From: Ligilactobacillus sp. WC1T17
Lineage (GTDB): Bacteria > Bacillota > Bacilli > Lactobacillales > Lactobacillaceae
DNA length: 64,000 nucleotides
Assembly: GCA_900110005.1 (NCBI GenBank)
Contig: FOCC01000004.1
Span: forward strand, 1 to 64,000
Direction: 5' to 3'
In this document: in pieces, positions 19,764 through 28,387 of the stretch
How positions within the stretch are numbered: the first letter of the stretch is position 1
How the letters are laid out: each line of letters opens with the position of its first letter
Program-made: the position numbers and the translations under genes
Notes under the pieces: model-generated
Told to the model about the DNA's origin: nothing
The model's database searches: none
The model's input: only the letters and a program-made list of their open reading frames with translations

Positions 19764-19780
19764 ATTTTGATTGTCAAAAT
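19764..19780. promoter_or_regulatory. FabT operator upstream of fabT
   Basis: ATTTTGATTGTCAAAAT is a perfect palindrome (7-bp arms, 3-nt centre) 33 bp before fabT. It suggests autoregulation. Confidence 0.65.
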
Positions 19781-19812
19781 ATAAAAAAGCAACAAGATAG
19801 GCGGTATGAATG

Positions 19813-20253
19813 ATGGACGAACGTAGCAAATATATCAACGACGCTTTGATTCGCATTTATAATAATATTTTGTGGATTGAAGAAAAGGAGTTAAAGAAGA
19901 GTCGTTTTCGTGATTTGACGATTAAAGAAATGCATGCGATTAATGCTATTTCGATGTACGATCATATGACGGCTTCTGAAGTTGCTAAAAAGCTGCATTT
20001 GACTCCGGGCACTTTAACCTCAACCGTTGATCGGTTAGTGAAAAAAGGTTATGTTGAACGTATTCGCAGTTTGGATGATAGGCGGGTTATCCGTTTGGGG
20101 CTCACGAAAAAAGGACGCCTGATGTATCGGGCGCATGATGCCTTTCATCGCAAAATGGTTGAAGGCTTCTTGAAAGATATCAGCACCGAACAGATGAAAA
20201 TTGTCGAAAAAGCAATTCGCAACTTAGAGGATTTCCTGAATAAGAATTCATAA
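19813..20253 (+). CDS. fabT: FabT, MarR-family repressor of fatty acid synthesis
   Basis: In lactic acid bacteria FabT represses the fab/acc genes when loaded with long-chain acyl-ACP, tuning membrane lipid supply to exogenous fatty acids. The 146-aa protein has a dimerising N-terminal helix and the MarR winged helix (TASEVAKKLHLTPGTLTSTVDRLVKKGYVERI, then the wing SLDDRRVIRLGLTKKG). Two adjacent ATGs (19810, 19813) share an AGGCGG; the second gives the usual MDER start. A perfect FabT-type palindrome lies just upstream. fabH follows 17 nt later. Confidence 0.93.
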   Translation: MDERSKYINDALIRIYNNILWIEEKELKKSRFRDLTIKEMHAINAISMYDHMTASEVAKKLHLTPGTLTSTVDRLVKKGYVERIRSLDDRRVIRLGLTKKGRLMYRAHDAFHRKMVEGFLKDISTEQMKIVEKAIRNLEDFLNKNS

Positions 20254-20270
20254 GGCAGGGAGCTAAAGAG

Positions 20271-21251
20271 ATGAATCATTTAACAATCAAAGCTTTGGCC
20301 AGCTATGTACCGGAGAAAAGGGTGTCCAATGATGACTTAGCTGAGTTTATTGACACTTCGGATGAATGGATTAGTCAACGAACCGGCATTAAATTTCGTC
20401 ATATCAGTCTTTTAGAAAATACATCGGATTTATGCGTCAAAGCTGCTCAGAATTTGCTGCAAAAAGCAACTTGGCAGGCTGAAGATTTAGATTTAATTAT
20501 TGTGGCCACGATGACACCGGACAGTACCACGCCATCAACGGCTGCTATTGTCCAAGGCAAAATTGGGGCAAGTAATGCTTTTGCCTTTGATATTTCCGTA
20601 GCATGTTCCGGCTTTGAATATGCATTGGTAACGGCCAGCCGCTTGCTTGATGGTAGACATGTCAAAAAAGCAATGGTTTTAGGCGGTGAAAACATTTCTA
20701 AAACGCTTGATTGGCATGACCGTACCACCTGTGTTTTATTTGGTGACGGAGCTGCCGGGGCTTTGATTGAACAAGACGAAACCATGTCATCAGAATTATT
20801 AGGTTATAGTCTAAAAACGTTTGGTGAAGATTTTGACAAAATTTCTAATCAAAAAACCAAACCGTTAACGACTTTCCCACCGACATCTTTTGAACAGGTG
20901 GTGACACCTTTTTATATGGAAGGACGAGCTGTTTATAATTTTACAACGCGGATCGTTCCTGAGGTGATGCGAGCAGCTGTACAAGACAGTAATTTAACAT
21001 TAGATCAAATTGATTTATTTGTTTTACATCAGGCTAATGCTCGGATTATCAAAACCATGGCCAAAAAAATGCATCAGCCTTTAGAAAAATTTCCTATGAA
21101 CATTTCTGAATATGGAAATACTTCTGGGGCAAGTGTGCCGCTGCTCTTATGTGACCTGGAAAAAATAGGTCGCTTGCAGCGGGGACAAAATATCATGTTA
21201 TGCGGATTTGGTGGCGGCCTTAGTGCCGGTGCCTGTGTTATCCGCTACTAG
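20271..21251 (+). CDS. fabH: Beta-ketoacyl-ACP synthase III
   Basis: Starts fatty acid chains by condensing an acyl-CoA primer with malonyl-ACP. It is 326 aa. The nucleophile is C112 in VACSGFEYAL; the other triad members are the His in LHQANARI and the Asn in YGNTSGASVPL. The N-terminal SYVPEKRVSNDDLAEFIDTSDEWI and QRTGIKFR are typical. AGGGAG precedes the ATG. Confidence 0.97.
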   Translation: MNHLTIKALASYVPEKRVSNDDLAEFIDTSDEWISQRTGIKFRHISLLENTSDLCVKAAQNLLQKATWQAEDLDLIIVATMTPDSTTPSTAAIVQGKIGASNAFAFDISVACSGFEYALVTASRLLDGRHVKKAMVLGGENISKTLDWHDRTTCVLFGDGAAGALIEQDETMSSELLGYSLKTFGEDFDKISNQKTKPLTTFPPTSFEQVVTPFYMEGRAVYNFTTRIVPEVMRAAVQDSNLTLDQIDLFVLHQANARIIKTMAKKMHQPLEKFPMNISEYGNTSGASVPLLLCDLEKIGRLQRGQNIMLCGFGGGLSAGACVIRY

Positions 21252-21288
21252 TAAAAATTTAATTAACAATATTCGGAGGAATTTTATT

Positions 21289-21534
21289 ATGACAAGAGAA
21301 GAAGTTTTAGCAAAGGTACAAGAAATCGCAGCCGAACAATTGGATATTGAAGAAGCAAAAATCGTTGAAACAGCTAACATCAAAGATGATTTGGATGCTG
21401 ACAGTTTGGATGTTTTTGAAATCATGAACGAACTTGAAGATAATTTCGATATTCAACTTGATGCCGATGAAAGTATTCAAACAATCAAAGATGTTGTTGA
21501 TTACGTTTTAAAGCAGCTTGAAGCTAAGGACTAA
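21289..21534 (+). CDS. acpP: Acyl carrier protein
   Basis: An acidic 81-aa carrier whose phosphopantetheine arm holds growing acyl chains. Attachment Ser39 lies in DDLDADSLDVFEIM. ATG 21289 follows GGAGG at 8 nt; the open frame upstream overlaps fabH and lacks a ribosome site. It sits between fabH and fabD, as in other lactobacilli. Confidence 0.97.
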   Translation: MTREEVLAKVQEIAAEQLDIEEAKIVETANIKDDLDADSLDVFEIMNELEDNFDIQLDADESIQTIKDVVDYVLKQLEAKD

Positions 21535-21551
21535 TTAAGGGGTGGTCTTTT

Positions 21552-22478
21552 TTGACAAAAGTGGGATTGCTTTTTAGTGGACAAGGTGCACAGGTTGCAC
21601 AAATGGGGCTTGATTTTTATGAAAAAGCACCTGTTTTTAAACAAGTAATTAATCAAGCATCAAAAATTTGCGGATTTGATTTAGTTGAATGCTTCCAAGA
21701 TAGTGAAAAGTTAAAGCAAACCCGTTTTGTACAGCCAGCCTTGTGTGCTTTTTCTTATGGTGTCTATGCAACTTTGAAAGAGATGTATTCGGACCTTGAA
21801 ATTGCCGGTGGCATTGGACTTTCTTTAGGCGAATATCCAGCCTTGATTGCTTCAGGTGCGCTTGGCTTTGAAGAAGGAATGAAACTTTTGCAAAAAAGGG
21901 CCGCTTTTATGCAGGATGATTGTGACCAATGCCAAAGCGCGATGGTGGCGATTTTAAATCCTGATTTGGATTTAATCGAAAAAGTTCAAGCAGAAGTTTC
22001 GACTTCCCAAAATCCTGTCGGAATTGCCAATTATAATTCGCCTAAACAAGTTGTGGTAGGCGGAACGGTTAAGGCTGTGAAGTTATTATCAGATAAGTTG
22101 ACAGGTCAAGGCCGGATGCGTTTAGTATCTTTGAAAGTTAACGGTGCTTTCCATACCCCGTTATTTGCAAAGTCAGCCAAGCGTTTAAAGCAAGAAATTA
22201 GCAAAGTGACTGTTAAAAATCCAGCTTTTCCTGTGGTAAGCAACACTGATCAGGTTTTGTTCACTAAAGATAATATTGCTGATATTTTGCCACGTCAGGT
22301 TATGAATCCAACTCATTTTGGCGGATGTGTGCAAAAATTAAGCAATGATGCTGCCATTGAAAATTGGATTGAATTAGGACCAGGGGATACACTGTTGAAG
22401 TTCGTCAAGCAAATTGACCGCAAAACCAAACGTCAAGCAGTCGATACGTATGCTAAATTAAGCGAGCTTTCTTTCTAG
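21552..22478 (+). CDS. fabD: Malonyl-CoA:ACP transacylase
   Basis: Transfers malonyl groups from CoA to ACP. It is 308 aa. N-terminal GLLFSGQGAQ, catalytic Ser in GLSLGEYPAL (the Leu in place of the common His before Ser is frequent in Gram-positive FabD), VANYNSPKQVVVGG-like segment at IANYNSPKQVVVGG, and the His in NGAFHTPL. TTG start with AGGGGTGG upstream. Confidence 0.96.
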   Translation: MTKVGLLFSGQGAQVAQMGLDFYEKAPVFKQVINQASKICGFDLVECFQDSEKLKQTRFVQPALCAFSYGVYATLKEMYSDLEIAGGIGLSLGEYPALIASGALGFEEGMKLLQKRAAFMQDDCDQCQSAMVAILNPDLDLIEKVQAEVSTSQNPVGIANYNSPKQVVVGGTVKAVKLLSDKLTGQGRMRLVSLKVNGAFHTPLFAKSAKRLKQEISKVTVKNPAFPVVSNTDQVLFTKDNIADILPRQVMNPTHFGGCVQKLSNDAAIENWIELGPGDTLLKFVKQIDRKTKRQAVDTYAKLSELSF

Positions 22479-22493
22479 ATTAGGAGGATTTTG

Positions 22494-23225
22494 ATGGATC
22501 TTAAAGGAAAAAATGTTTTTGTAACCGGCTCATCACGCGGAATTGGGGCAGCTTCAGCGCTAGCTTTTGCCAAGCGGGGGGCTAATGTGATTTTAAACGG
22601 ACGTCACGGAGCGCCGGCAGAACTGGTTGCAGAAATTAAAGCCCAAGGGGTCGAATGTCAAGTCATTTCTGGTGATATTTCAAATGGCGATGACGTTAAG
22701 AGAATGACTAAAGAAGCCTTTGAAACCTTTAAGCAAATTGATGTTTTAGTCAATAATGCCGGTATTACCCGTGATAAATTGTTGATTGGCATGAAAGATG
22801 ATGACTTTGATACGGTTATTAACGTCAACTTGCGCGGAACATTTAAGATGACGAGAGCTTTTTTGAAGAAAATGTATAAGCAAAAAAGCGGTGTTATTAT
22901 CAATATTGCTTCCGTGGTTGGTTTGCATGGGAATGTCGGGCAGGCTAACTATGCCGCTGCTAAAGCCGGGGTAATTGGTTTGACCAAGACTTGTGCCCGT
23001 GAAGGTGCGTTAAGAAATATTCGCTGCAATGCGATTGCACCTGGGATGATTGCCAGTGATATGACTGATGTTTTGAGTGATAAAGTCAAAGAGCAAACCT
23101 TGCAAGATATTCCTTTGGGACGTTTTGGCAAGACAGCCGAAATTGCGCAGACAGCTGTGTTTATGGCTGAAAACGACTATCTTACAGGTCAAGTAATTGC
23201 CGTTGATGGCGGAATGACGATTTAG
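22494..23225 (+). CDS. fabG: 3-oxoacyl-ACP reductase
   Basis: NADPH-dependent reduction of 3-ketoacyl-ACP; short-chain dehydrogenase fold, 243 aa. Cofactor motif TGSSRGIG, NNAGIT, the catalytic Ser in IINIASVVG, and Tyr/Lys in NYAAAKAG. ATG 22494 has AGGAGG at 7 nt; the in-frame TTG before it is unlikely. It is tightly packed between fabD and fabF. Confidence 0.96.
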   Translation: MDLKGKNVFVTGSSRGIGAASALAFAKRGANVILNGRHGAPAELVAEIKAQGVECQVISGDISNGDDVKRMTKEAFETFKQIDVLVNNAGITRDKLLIGMKDDDFDTVINVNLRGTFKMTRAFLKKMYKQKSGVIINIASVVGLHGNVGQANYAAAKAGVIGLTKTCAREGALRNIRCNAIAPGMIASDMTDVLSDKVKEQTLQDIPLGRFGKTAEIAQTAVFMAENDYLTGQVIAVDGGMTI

Positions 23226-23234
23226 GAGGAAACC

Positions 23235-24467
23235 ATGTCAAGAGTAGTAGTTACAGGGATGGGAACAGTCAACCCAATTGGTAATGACATTGCCAGTTTC
23301 AAAGAAAATTTATTTGCCGGAAAATTGGGGATTGCGCCTATTACGAAATTTGATGCCAGCCAAACAGGGATTACCAATGCCGGCGAAGTAAAAGACTTCG
23401 ATGCTAATGCCCGCGTTGGCAAGAAAGCAGCTAAGCGGATGGACCTTTACGCACAATATGCGGTTGATACAGCTTTGCAAGCAGTCGAAGAAGCTGGAAT
23501 TACAGCCGAAAATACTGCTCCTGAAGATATGGGCGTAATCTTCGGGTCAGGAATCGGCGGTTTGACAACCATTCAAGAACAAGTTATCAAGATGCATGAA
23601 AAAGGACCTAAGCGTGTATCGCCAATGTTTGTACCAACAGCGATTGCCAACATGGCGGCCGGAAATATTGCTTTGCGCTTGAATGCTAAAAATATTTGTA
23701 CCGCGATTGTGACGGCTTGCTCATCTGGTACGAATTCAATTGGTGAAGCTTATCGTCAAATTAAAGAAGGCCGAGCTAAGGTCATGCTGACTGGCGGGGC
23801 TGAAGCTTCGGTTAATGAGATTGGGATTGCAGGCTTTGCAGCTTTGACAGCTTTATCTGCTCAAGAAGATCCTAAAAAAGCTTCCATTCCATTTGATAAG
23901 AATCGCTCGGGCTTTGTTTTAGGCGAAGGGTCAGCTTGCTTAGTCTTAGAAGACTTAGAACACGCTCAAAAACGGGGTGCTAAGATTTTAGCTGAAGTTG
24001 TCGGTTATGGCAGCACTTGTGATGCTTACCATATCACAGCACCTGATCCAAGCGGTATGGGAGCTGCTAGAGCGATGCAACAAGCTATTGATGAAGCTCA
24101 AATCACACCAAAAGAAGTAGGTTATGTCAATGCACATGGTACTTCAACTAAAGCCAATGATGAAGGCGAAGCTAAGGCCATCAACCTGGTCTTTAAAGAT
24201 TATAAAGTTCCAGTCAGCTCCACTAAATCAATGACAGGCCACTTGTTAGGTGCTGCCGGTGCTGTGGAAGCAGTGGCAACGATTTTGGCATTGCAAAATG
24301 GGCGTTTACCGGTTAATATCGGTTTAACTGAACAAGATGAAGCATGTGATGTTAATATTGTGACCGCTGATAAGACCGAAGCCAAAGATCTTGAATATGC
24401 TATCAGCAATTCATTAGGATTTGGTGGTCATAATGCTGTAATTGCTTTGAGAAAATGGAGTGAATAG
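23235..24467 (+). CDS. fabF: Beta-ketoacyl-ACP synthase II
   Basis: Condenses acyl-ACP with malonyl-ACP in each elongation round. It is 410 aa with the nucleophile Cys in VTACSSGTNSIGEA and the two His in VNAHGTSTKAND and TKSMTGHLLGAAGAVE. The C-terminal NSLGFGGHNAVI is present. AGGAGG precedes the ATG. accB starts 2 nt after the stop. Confidence 0.97.
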   Translation: MSRVVVTGMGTVNPIGNDIASFKENLFAGKLGIAPITKFDASQTGITNAGEVKDFDANARVGKKAAKRMDLYAQYAVDTALQAVEEAGITAENTAPEDMGVIFGSGIGGLTTIQEQVIKMHEKGPKRVSPMFVPTAIANMAAGNIALRLNAKNICTAIVTACSSGTNSIGEAYRQIKEGRAKVMLTGGAEASVNEIGIAGFAALTALSAQEDPKKASIPFDKNRSGFVLGEGSACLVLEDLEHAQKRGAKILAEVVGYGSTCDAYHITAPDPSGMGAARAMQQAIDEAQITPKEVGYVNAHGTSTKANDEGEAKAINLVFKDYKVPVSSTKSMTGHLLGAAGAVEAVATILALQNGRLPVNIGLTEQDEACDVNIVTADKTEAKDLEYAISNSLGFGGHNAVIALRKWSE

Positions 24468-24469
24468 AC

Positions 24470-24925
24470 TTGTTAGATTTTAACGATGTTGAAAAATTAA
24501 TTGAAAATTTCAATAATTCAGATATGCGCGAATTAGAAATTGACGATGGCAGCTTTCATATTCGCTTGAGCAAAAATGACGCCCCTAAAGCACCAGTTGC
24601 TTATCAAAGCCAAGTAGATGCACCAGCGGTAGCGGTCAGCGAACCGCAAGCTGTTAACCAAGTGGATGAATCACAAGCAGATGAGGGCCAAACAATCAAA
24701 GCACCAATGGTAGGAACCGTTTATTTGAAACCGGAACCTGACAAGGAACCCTATGTCAAGGTTGGCAGTCGTGTGCACAAAGGCGATATCGTCTGCATTA
24801 TTGAAGCCATGAAGATGATGACTGAAATTAAGAGTGACCTTGATGGTGTTATTTCAGAAATTGTAGTTGAAAATGAAGATTTGGTTGAATTTGATCAGCC
24901 ATTATTTAAAGTGACGGAGGGATAA
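24470..24925 (+). CDS. accB: Biotin carboxyl carrier protein of acetyl-CoA carboxylase
   Basis: Carries biotin between the carboxylase (AccC) and the carboxyltransferase (AccDA). The 151-aa protein has an N-terminal helical part, an Ala/Pro/Gln-rich linker (about 40-75), and a biotinyl domain with K115 in IEAMKMMTE. TTG start, with GGAG at 9 nt inside the end of fabF. fabZ follows 1 nt later, so it is translationally coupled on both sides. Confidence 0.96.
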   Translation: MLDFNDVEKLIENFNNSDMRELEIDDGSFHIRLSKNDAPKAPVAYQSQVDAPAVAVSEPQAVNQVDESQADEGQTIKAPMVGTVYLKPEPDKEPYVKVGSRVHKGDIVCIIEAMKMMTEIKSDLDGVISEIVVENEDLVEFDQPLFKVTEG

Positions 24926-24926
24926 A

Positions 24927-25358
24927 ATGACAGTTTTAGACTCTGTGCAAATTCAAAAAATTATTCCACACCGTTATCCGATGTTGTTAATCGACCGTGT
25001 GGATGAACTTGAACCAGGCAAAAGAGCAGTAGCTGTGCGCAATGTTACTGCTCATGAAGAAATTTTTAATGGACATTTCCCAGGAAATCCGGTGATGCCT
25101 GGTGTCTTGATTGTGGAAGCTTTGGCACAAACAGGGGCAGTTGCTTTATTATCAATGCCGGAATTTAAAGGTAAGACAGCTTATTTTGGCGGTATTAAAC
25201 AAGCTAAGTTTAGACAAGTGGTACGTCCGGGTGATACACTGAAACTTGAGGTAACACTGGATAAAATTAGAAATAATATCGGTTCAGGCAAGGCATTAGC
25301 CACAATTGACGGCAAGAAGTGCTGCAGTGCTGAATTGACATTTATGATTGGGCAATAA
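24927..25358 (+). CDS. fabZ: 3-hydroxyacyl-ACP dehydratase FabZ, second copy
   Basis: A 143-aa hot-dog dehydratase with canonical IIPHRYPMLLIDRVDELEPG, catalytic His/Glu in NGHFPGNPVMPGVLIVEALAQ, and YFGGIKQAKFRQVVRPGD. It is clearly a paralogue of the gene at 19287. Its position inside the acc genes is standard for lactobacilli. ACGGAGGG precedes the ATG. Confidence 0.96.
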   Translation: MTVLDSVQIQKIIPHRYPMLLIDRVDELEPGKRAVAVRNVTAHEEIFNGHFPGNPVMPGVLIVEALAQTGAVALLSMPEFKGKTAYFGGIKQAKFRQVVRPGDTLKLEVTLDKIRNNIGSGKALATIDGKKCCSAELTFMIGQ

Positions 25359-25371
25359 GGTAGGTAAAGCG

Positions 25372-26751
25372 ATGTTTTCAAAAGTTTTAGTAGCCAATCG
25401 TGGAGAGATTGCGGTTCGAATTATCCGCTCCTTAAAAGAACTGGGCATTAAATCTGTAGCAATTTATTCAACAGCTGATCGGGAAAGTTTGCACGTGCAA
25501 TTAGCTGATCAAGCCGTTTGCGTAGGCTCGGCTAAGCCCCAAGATTCCTATTTGAATATGAAAAATATTTTGGCAGCGGCTATCGGAACCGGAGCACAAG
25601 CAATTCATCCAGGTTTTGGTTTTCTCTCTGAGAACAGCCGTTTTGTCGAAATGTGCGAGAGCTGTGGGTTGACTTTTATCGGCCCTGACTCAAAAACCAT
25701 TTCGCTGATGGGAAATAAAGCAAATGCGCGGATGCAGATGCAGCAAAGCGGGGTTCCCGTTATTCCAGGAAGCGAAGGCTTTATAGAAGATGTTACGCAA
25801 GCCAAGCTGGTAGCTGATAAGGTAGGTTATCCTATTTTGTTAAAAGCAGCTGCCGGTGGTGGCGGTAAAGGGATTAGACGGGTTAACGCTGCCAGTGAAC
25901 TGGTCAATGCCTTTGAAGAAGCTAAAAAAGAAGCGCAGGCAGCCTTTGGCGATTCAAGAATGTATCTAGAAAAAATTATGGAAAATGTTAAGCACATTGA
26001 AGTGCAGGTTTTCCGTGATGATTTTGGCAATACCGTTTATTTTCCCGAACGTGACTGCTCTATTCAGCGTAATAAGCAAAAGATGATTGAAGAAAGTCCC
26101 TGTTCGATTATTACAGCAAAGCAGCGTAAAGAACTTGGAGAGATTGCCACAAGAGCTGTTAATGCAATTGATTATAAAAATACGGGTACAATTGAATTTT
26201 TAATGGATGAAGATCACCATTTTTATTTCATGGAAATGAACACCAGAATCCAAGTTGAACATACGGTTACCGAAATGGTTACGGGCGTTGACTTGGTTAA
26301 AGCACAAGTGCGGGTGGCTTGTGGAGAACCTCTTCCTTTTAAACAAGAAGATATCAAACTGTTGGGAAGTGCGATTGAATGCCGCATTAATGCTGAAGAC
26401 CCGGCCCATAACTTTATGCCTTCAGTCGGTAAAGTAAAATATCTTTATTTCCCGGTTGGTAATCTGGGTATGCGGATTGATTCTGACCTTTATGCCGGTA
26501 CCAATATTTCACCTTATTATGATTCGATGATTGCCAAAGTTATCGCTTTAGGACATGATCGGCATGAAGCCATTGAAAAAGTTAAACGCTTATTGTCTGA
26601 AATGATTATTTCGGGCATTACCATCAATAAGGATTTCCATTTAGCTCTGCTAGAGGATCCAGAATTTTTAAGCGGTAAGACGACAACCGATTATTTGGAA
26701 CGGGTCTTCTTGCCTAAATGGAAGAGAAGTGAACCGAATGCAACTGTTTGA
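25372..26751 (+). CDS. accC: Biotin carboxylase subunit of acetyl-CoA carboxylase
   Basis: ATP-dependent carboxylation of biotin on AccB. It is a 459-aa ATP-grasp enzyme: N-terminal KVLVANRGEIAVRIIRS, HPGFGFLSEN, the glycine loop KAAAGGGGKGIR, catalytic FMEMNTRIQVEHTVTE, and the C-terminal domain with ECRINAEDP. ATG 25372 has AAGGTAGG upstream; the open frame before it overlaps fabZ. Its 3' end overlaps accD by 14 nt. Confidence 0.97.
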   Translation: MFSKVLVANRGEIAVRIIRSLKELGIKSVAIYSTADRESLHVQLADQAVCVGSAKPQDSYLNMKNILAAAIGTGAQAIHPGFGFLSENSRFVEMCESCGLTFIGPDSKTISLMGNKANARMQMQQSGVPVIPGSEGFIEDVTQAKLVADKVGYPILLKAAAGGGGKGIRRVNAASELVNAFEEAKKEAQAAFGDSRMYLEKIMENVKHIEVQVFRDDFGNTVYFPERDCSIQRNKQKMIEESPCSIITAKQRKELGEIATRAVNAIDYKNTGTIEFLMDEDHHFYFMEMNTRIQVEHTVTEMVTGVDLVKAQVRVACGEPLPFKQEDIKLLGSAIECRINAEDPAHNFMPSVGKVKYLYFPVGNLGMRIDSDLYAGTNISPYYDSMIAKVIALGHDRHEAIEKVKRLLSEMIISGITINKDFHLALLEDPEFLSGKTTTDYLERVFLPKWKRSEPNATV

Positions 26752-27586
26752 TGAACTCAAGACTTTAGGAAAAAAGCATATAAAAGCTGACAAAAAGGCG
26801 ATGCAAAAGGTGCCTGAAGGTATGTGGATTGAATGTCCTAAATGTCAAACATCAATTTATCACAAAGATTTAAACCGCTATAAAGAATGCCCTAATTGTC
26901 ATTATGGTTTTCGCATGCGGGCTAAAGAAAGAATCTTATGGTTGACAGATGAATTTGAGGAGATGGACAATGACCTGCAAACCACTGATCCCATTAATTT
27001 TCCTGGGTATAAACAAAAACTTGAAAAAGGCAAGAAAAATTCAGGGATTAATGAGTCAGTTTTAACAGGGATGGCCAAGATTGGCAGTTTACGCTTTGGC
27101 CTTGGTATTATGGATCCTTATTTTATGATGGGGTCTTTAGGGACGGTTGCAGGTGAAAAAATAACCCGTCTTTTTGAAACAGCTACGTCGCAACAGCTTC
27201 CGGTGGTTATTTTTACAGCTTCAGGCGGTGCTAGAATGCAAGAAGGGATTCATTCATTGATGCAAATGGCCAAGGTTTCACAAGCTGTTAAAGCTCACAG
27301 CGACCAGGGCTTGCTTTATATCAGTGTTTTGACTGATCCAACCACAGGTGGGGTAACCGCCAGTTTTGCGATGCAGGGGGATCTTATTTTGGCTGAACCC
27401 CATGCTTTAGTAGGTTTTGCGGGACGTCGGGTTATTGAGCAAACCATGCATCAAAAAATTCCTGATGATTTGCAAAGTGCAGAAACTTTGCAAAAAGACG
27501 GCTTTGTCGACGTGATTGTGGCACGCCATGATGAAAAGAAGTTACTCGAACAATTACTTAAGATGCACAAAAAAGCAGGTGAATAA
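26738..27586 (+). CDS. accD: Acetyl-CoA carboxylase carboxyltransferase subunit beta
   Basis: Forms with AccA the carboxyltransferase that makes malonyl-CoA. It is 282 aa with an N-terminal four-Cys zinc ribbon (CPKCQTSIYHKDLNRYKECPNC region) and the crotonase-like core with TASGGARMQEGIHSLMQM and SVLTDPTTGGVTASFAM. ATG 26738 gives the usual MQLFDELK start; an in-frame GTG at 26729 is less likely. It is coupled to accC by overlap and to accA by 1-nt spacing. Confidence 0.96.
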   Translation: MQLFDELKTLGKKHIKADKKAMQKVPEGMWIECPKCQTSIYHKDLNRYKECPNCHYGFRMRAKERILWLTDEFEEMDNDLQTTDPINFPGYKQKLEKGKKNSGINESVLTGMAKIGSLRFGLGIMDPYFMMGSLGTVAGEKITRLFETATSQQLPVVIFTASGGARMQEGIHSLMQMAKVSQAVKAHSDQGLLYISVLTDPTTGGVTASFAMQGDLILAEPHALVGFAGRRVIEQTMHQKIPDDLQSAETLQKDGFVDVIVARHDEKKLLEQLLKMHKKAGE

Positions 27587-27587
27587 G

Positions 27588-28370
27588 ATGAAGCTGAAAA
27601 AAGAAAAAACCGCCGCTGAGATTGTAGCTTTGTCAAGAGCGCCCGAAAAAATTACTACTGATGCACTAATTCATTATATATTTAGCAATTTTATTGAAAT
27701 GCACGGCGATCGGCAAGGACATGACGATCCAGCGATTGTAGCCGGAATAGGTCTTTTTAGGAAAAGACCGGTCACAATTATTGCCACTGATAAAGGGCAG
27801 ACGCCAGCCGAACGGGTTGCCAAAAACTTTGGCTGTCCTACACCTGGTGGATATCGTAAGGCTTTGCGCTTAGCCAAACAGGCTGAAAAGTTTAAGCGGC
27901 CAGTGATAGCCTTGGTTAATACTTCCGGGGCTTATCCGGGTAAAAGTGCTGAAGAGCAGGGACAAGGCGAAGCGATTGCCCGCAACTTGCTGGAATTTTC
28001 TAATTTAAAAGTACCTTTTATCACCGTTATTTTCGGTGAAGGCGGCAGTGGCGGCGCTTTGGCTTTAGCTTGCGGGGATGAAGTGTGGATGCTGGAAAAT
28101 AGTATGTATTCGGTTTTGTCTCCCGAAGGTTTTGCCTCAATCCTGTGGAAAGATAGCAAGCGCAGCGATGAAGCCTGTGAAGTCATGCAGTTGACACCTA
28201 GGGCTTTGTTAAAACACGATGTTATTGAAGGAATCATTCCTGAACATAAAAGCAAACGGCAGACGGCAGCTGAAATTGCCAAAATTTTAGAAGCACGTTT
28301 GACGGCCTTAGAAAAACTAACTCCGGAGCAGCTGATTAGCCGTCGGCATGCCCGTTATCGGAAATTTTAA
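27588..28370 (+). CDS. accA: Acetyl-CoA carboxylase carboxyltransferase subunit alpha
   Basis: Partner of AccD. It is 260 aa, slightly short at the N-terminus as in other lactobacilli. Visible are HGDRQGHDDPAIVAGIG, GCPTPGGYRKALRLAKQAEKF, NTSGAYPGKSAEEQGQGEAIA and EGGSGGALALACGDEVWMLE. ATG 27588 has AGGTGA within the end of accD. The frame is open upstream within accD but has no better start. Confidence 0.96.
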   Translation: MKLKKEKTAAEIVALSRAPEKITTDALIHYIFSNFIEMHGDRQGHDDPAIVAGIGLFRKRPVTIIATDKGQTPAERVAKNFGCPTPGGYRKALRLAKQAEKFKRPVIALVNTSGAYPGKSAEEQGQGEAIARNLLEFSNLKVPFITVIFGEGGSGGALALACGDEVWMLENSMYSVLSPEGFASILWKDSKRSDEACEVMQLTPRALLKHDVIEGIIPEHKSKRQTAAEIAKILEARLTALEKLTPEQLISRRHARYRKF

Positions 28371-28387
28371 AGAAAGAGATGAAAATT

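Noticed and set aside
26255-26437. ORFs in other frames within accC
   Set aside because: They lie fully inside a conserved gene and lack ribosome sites.
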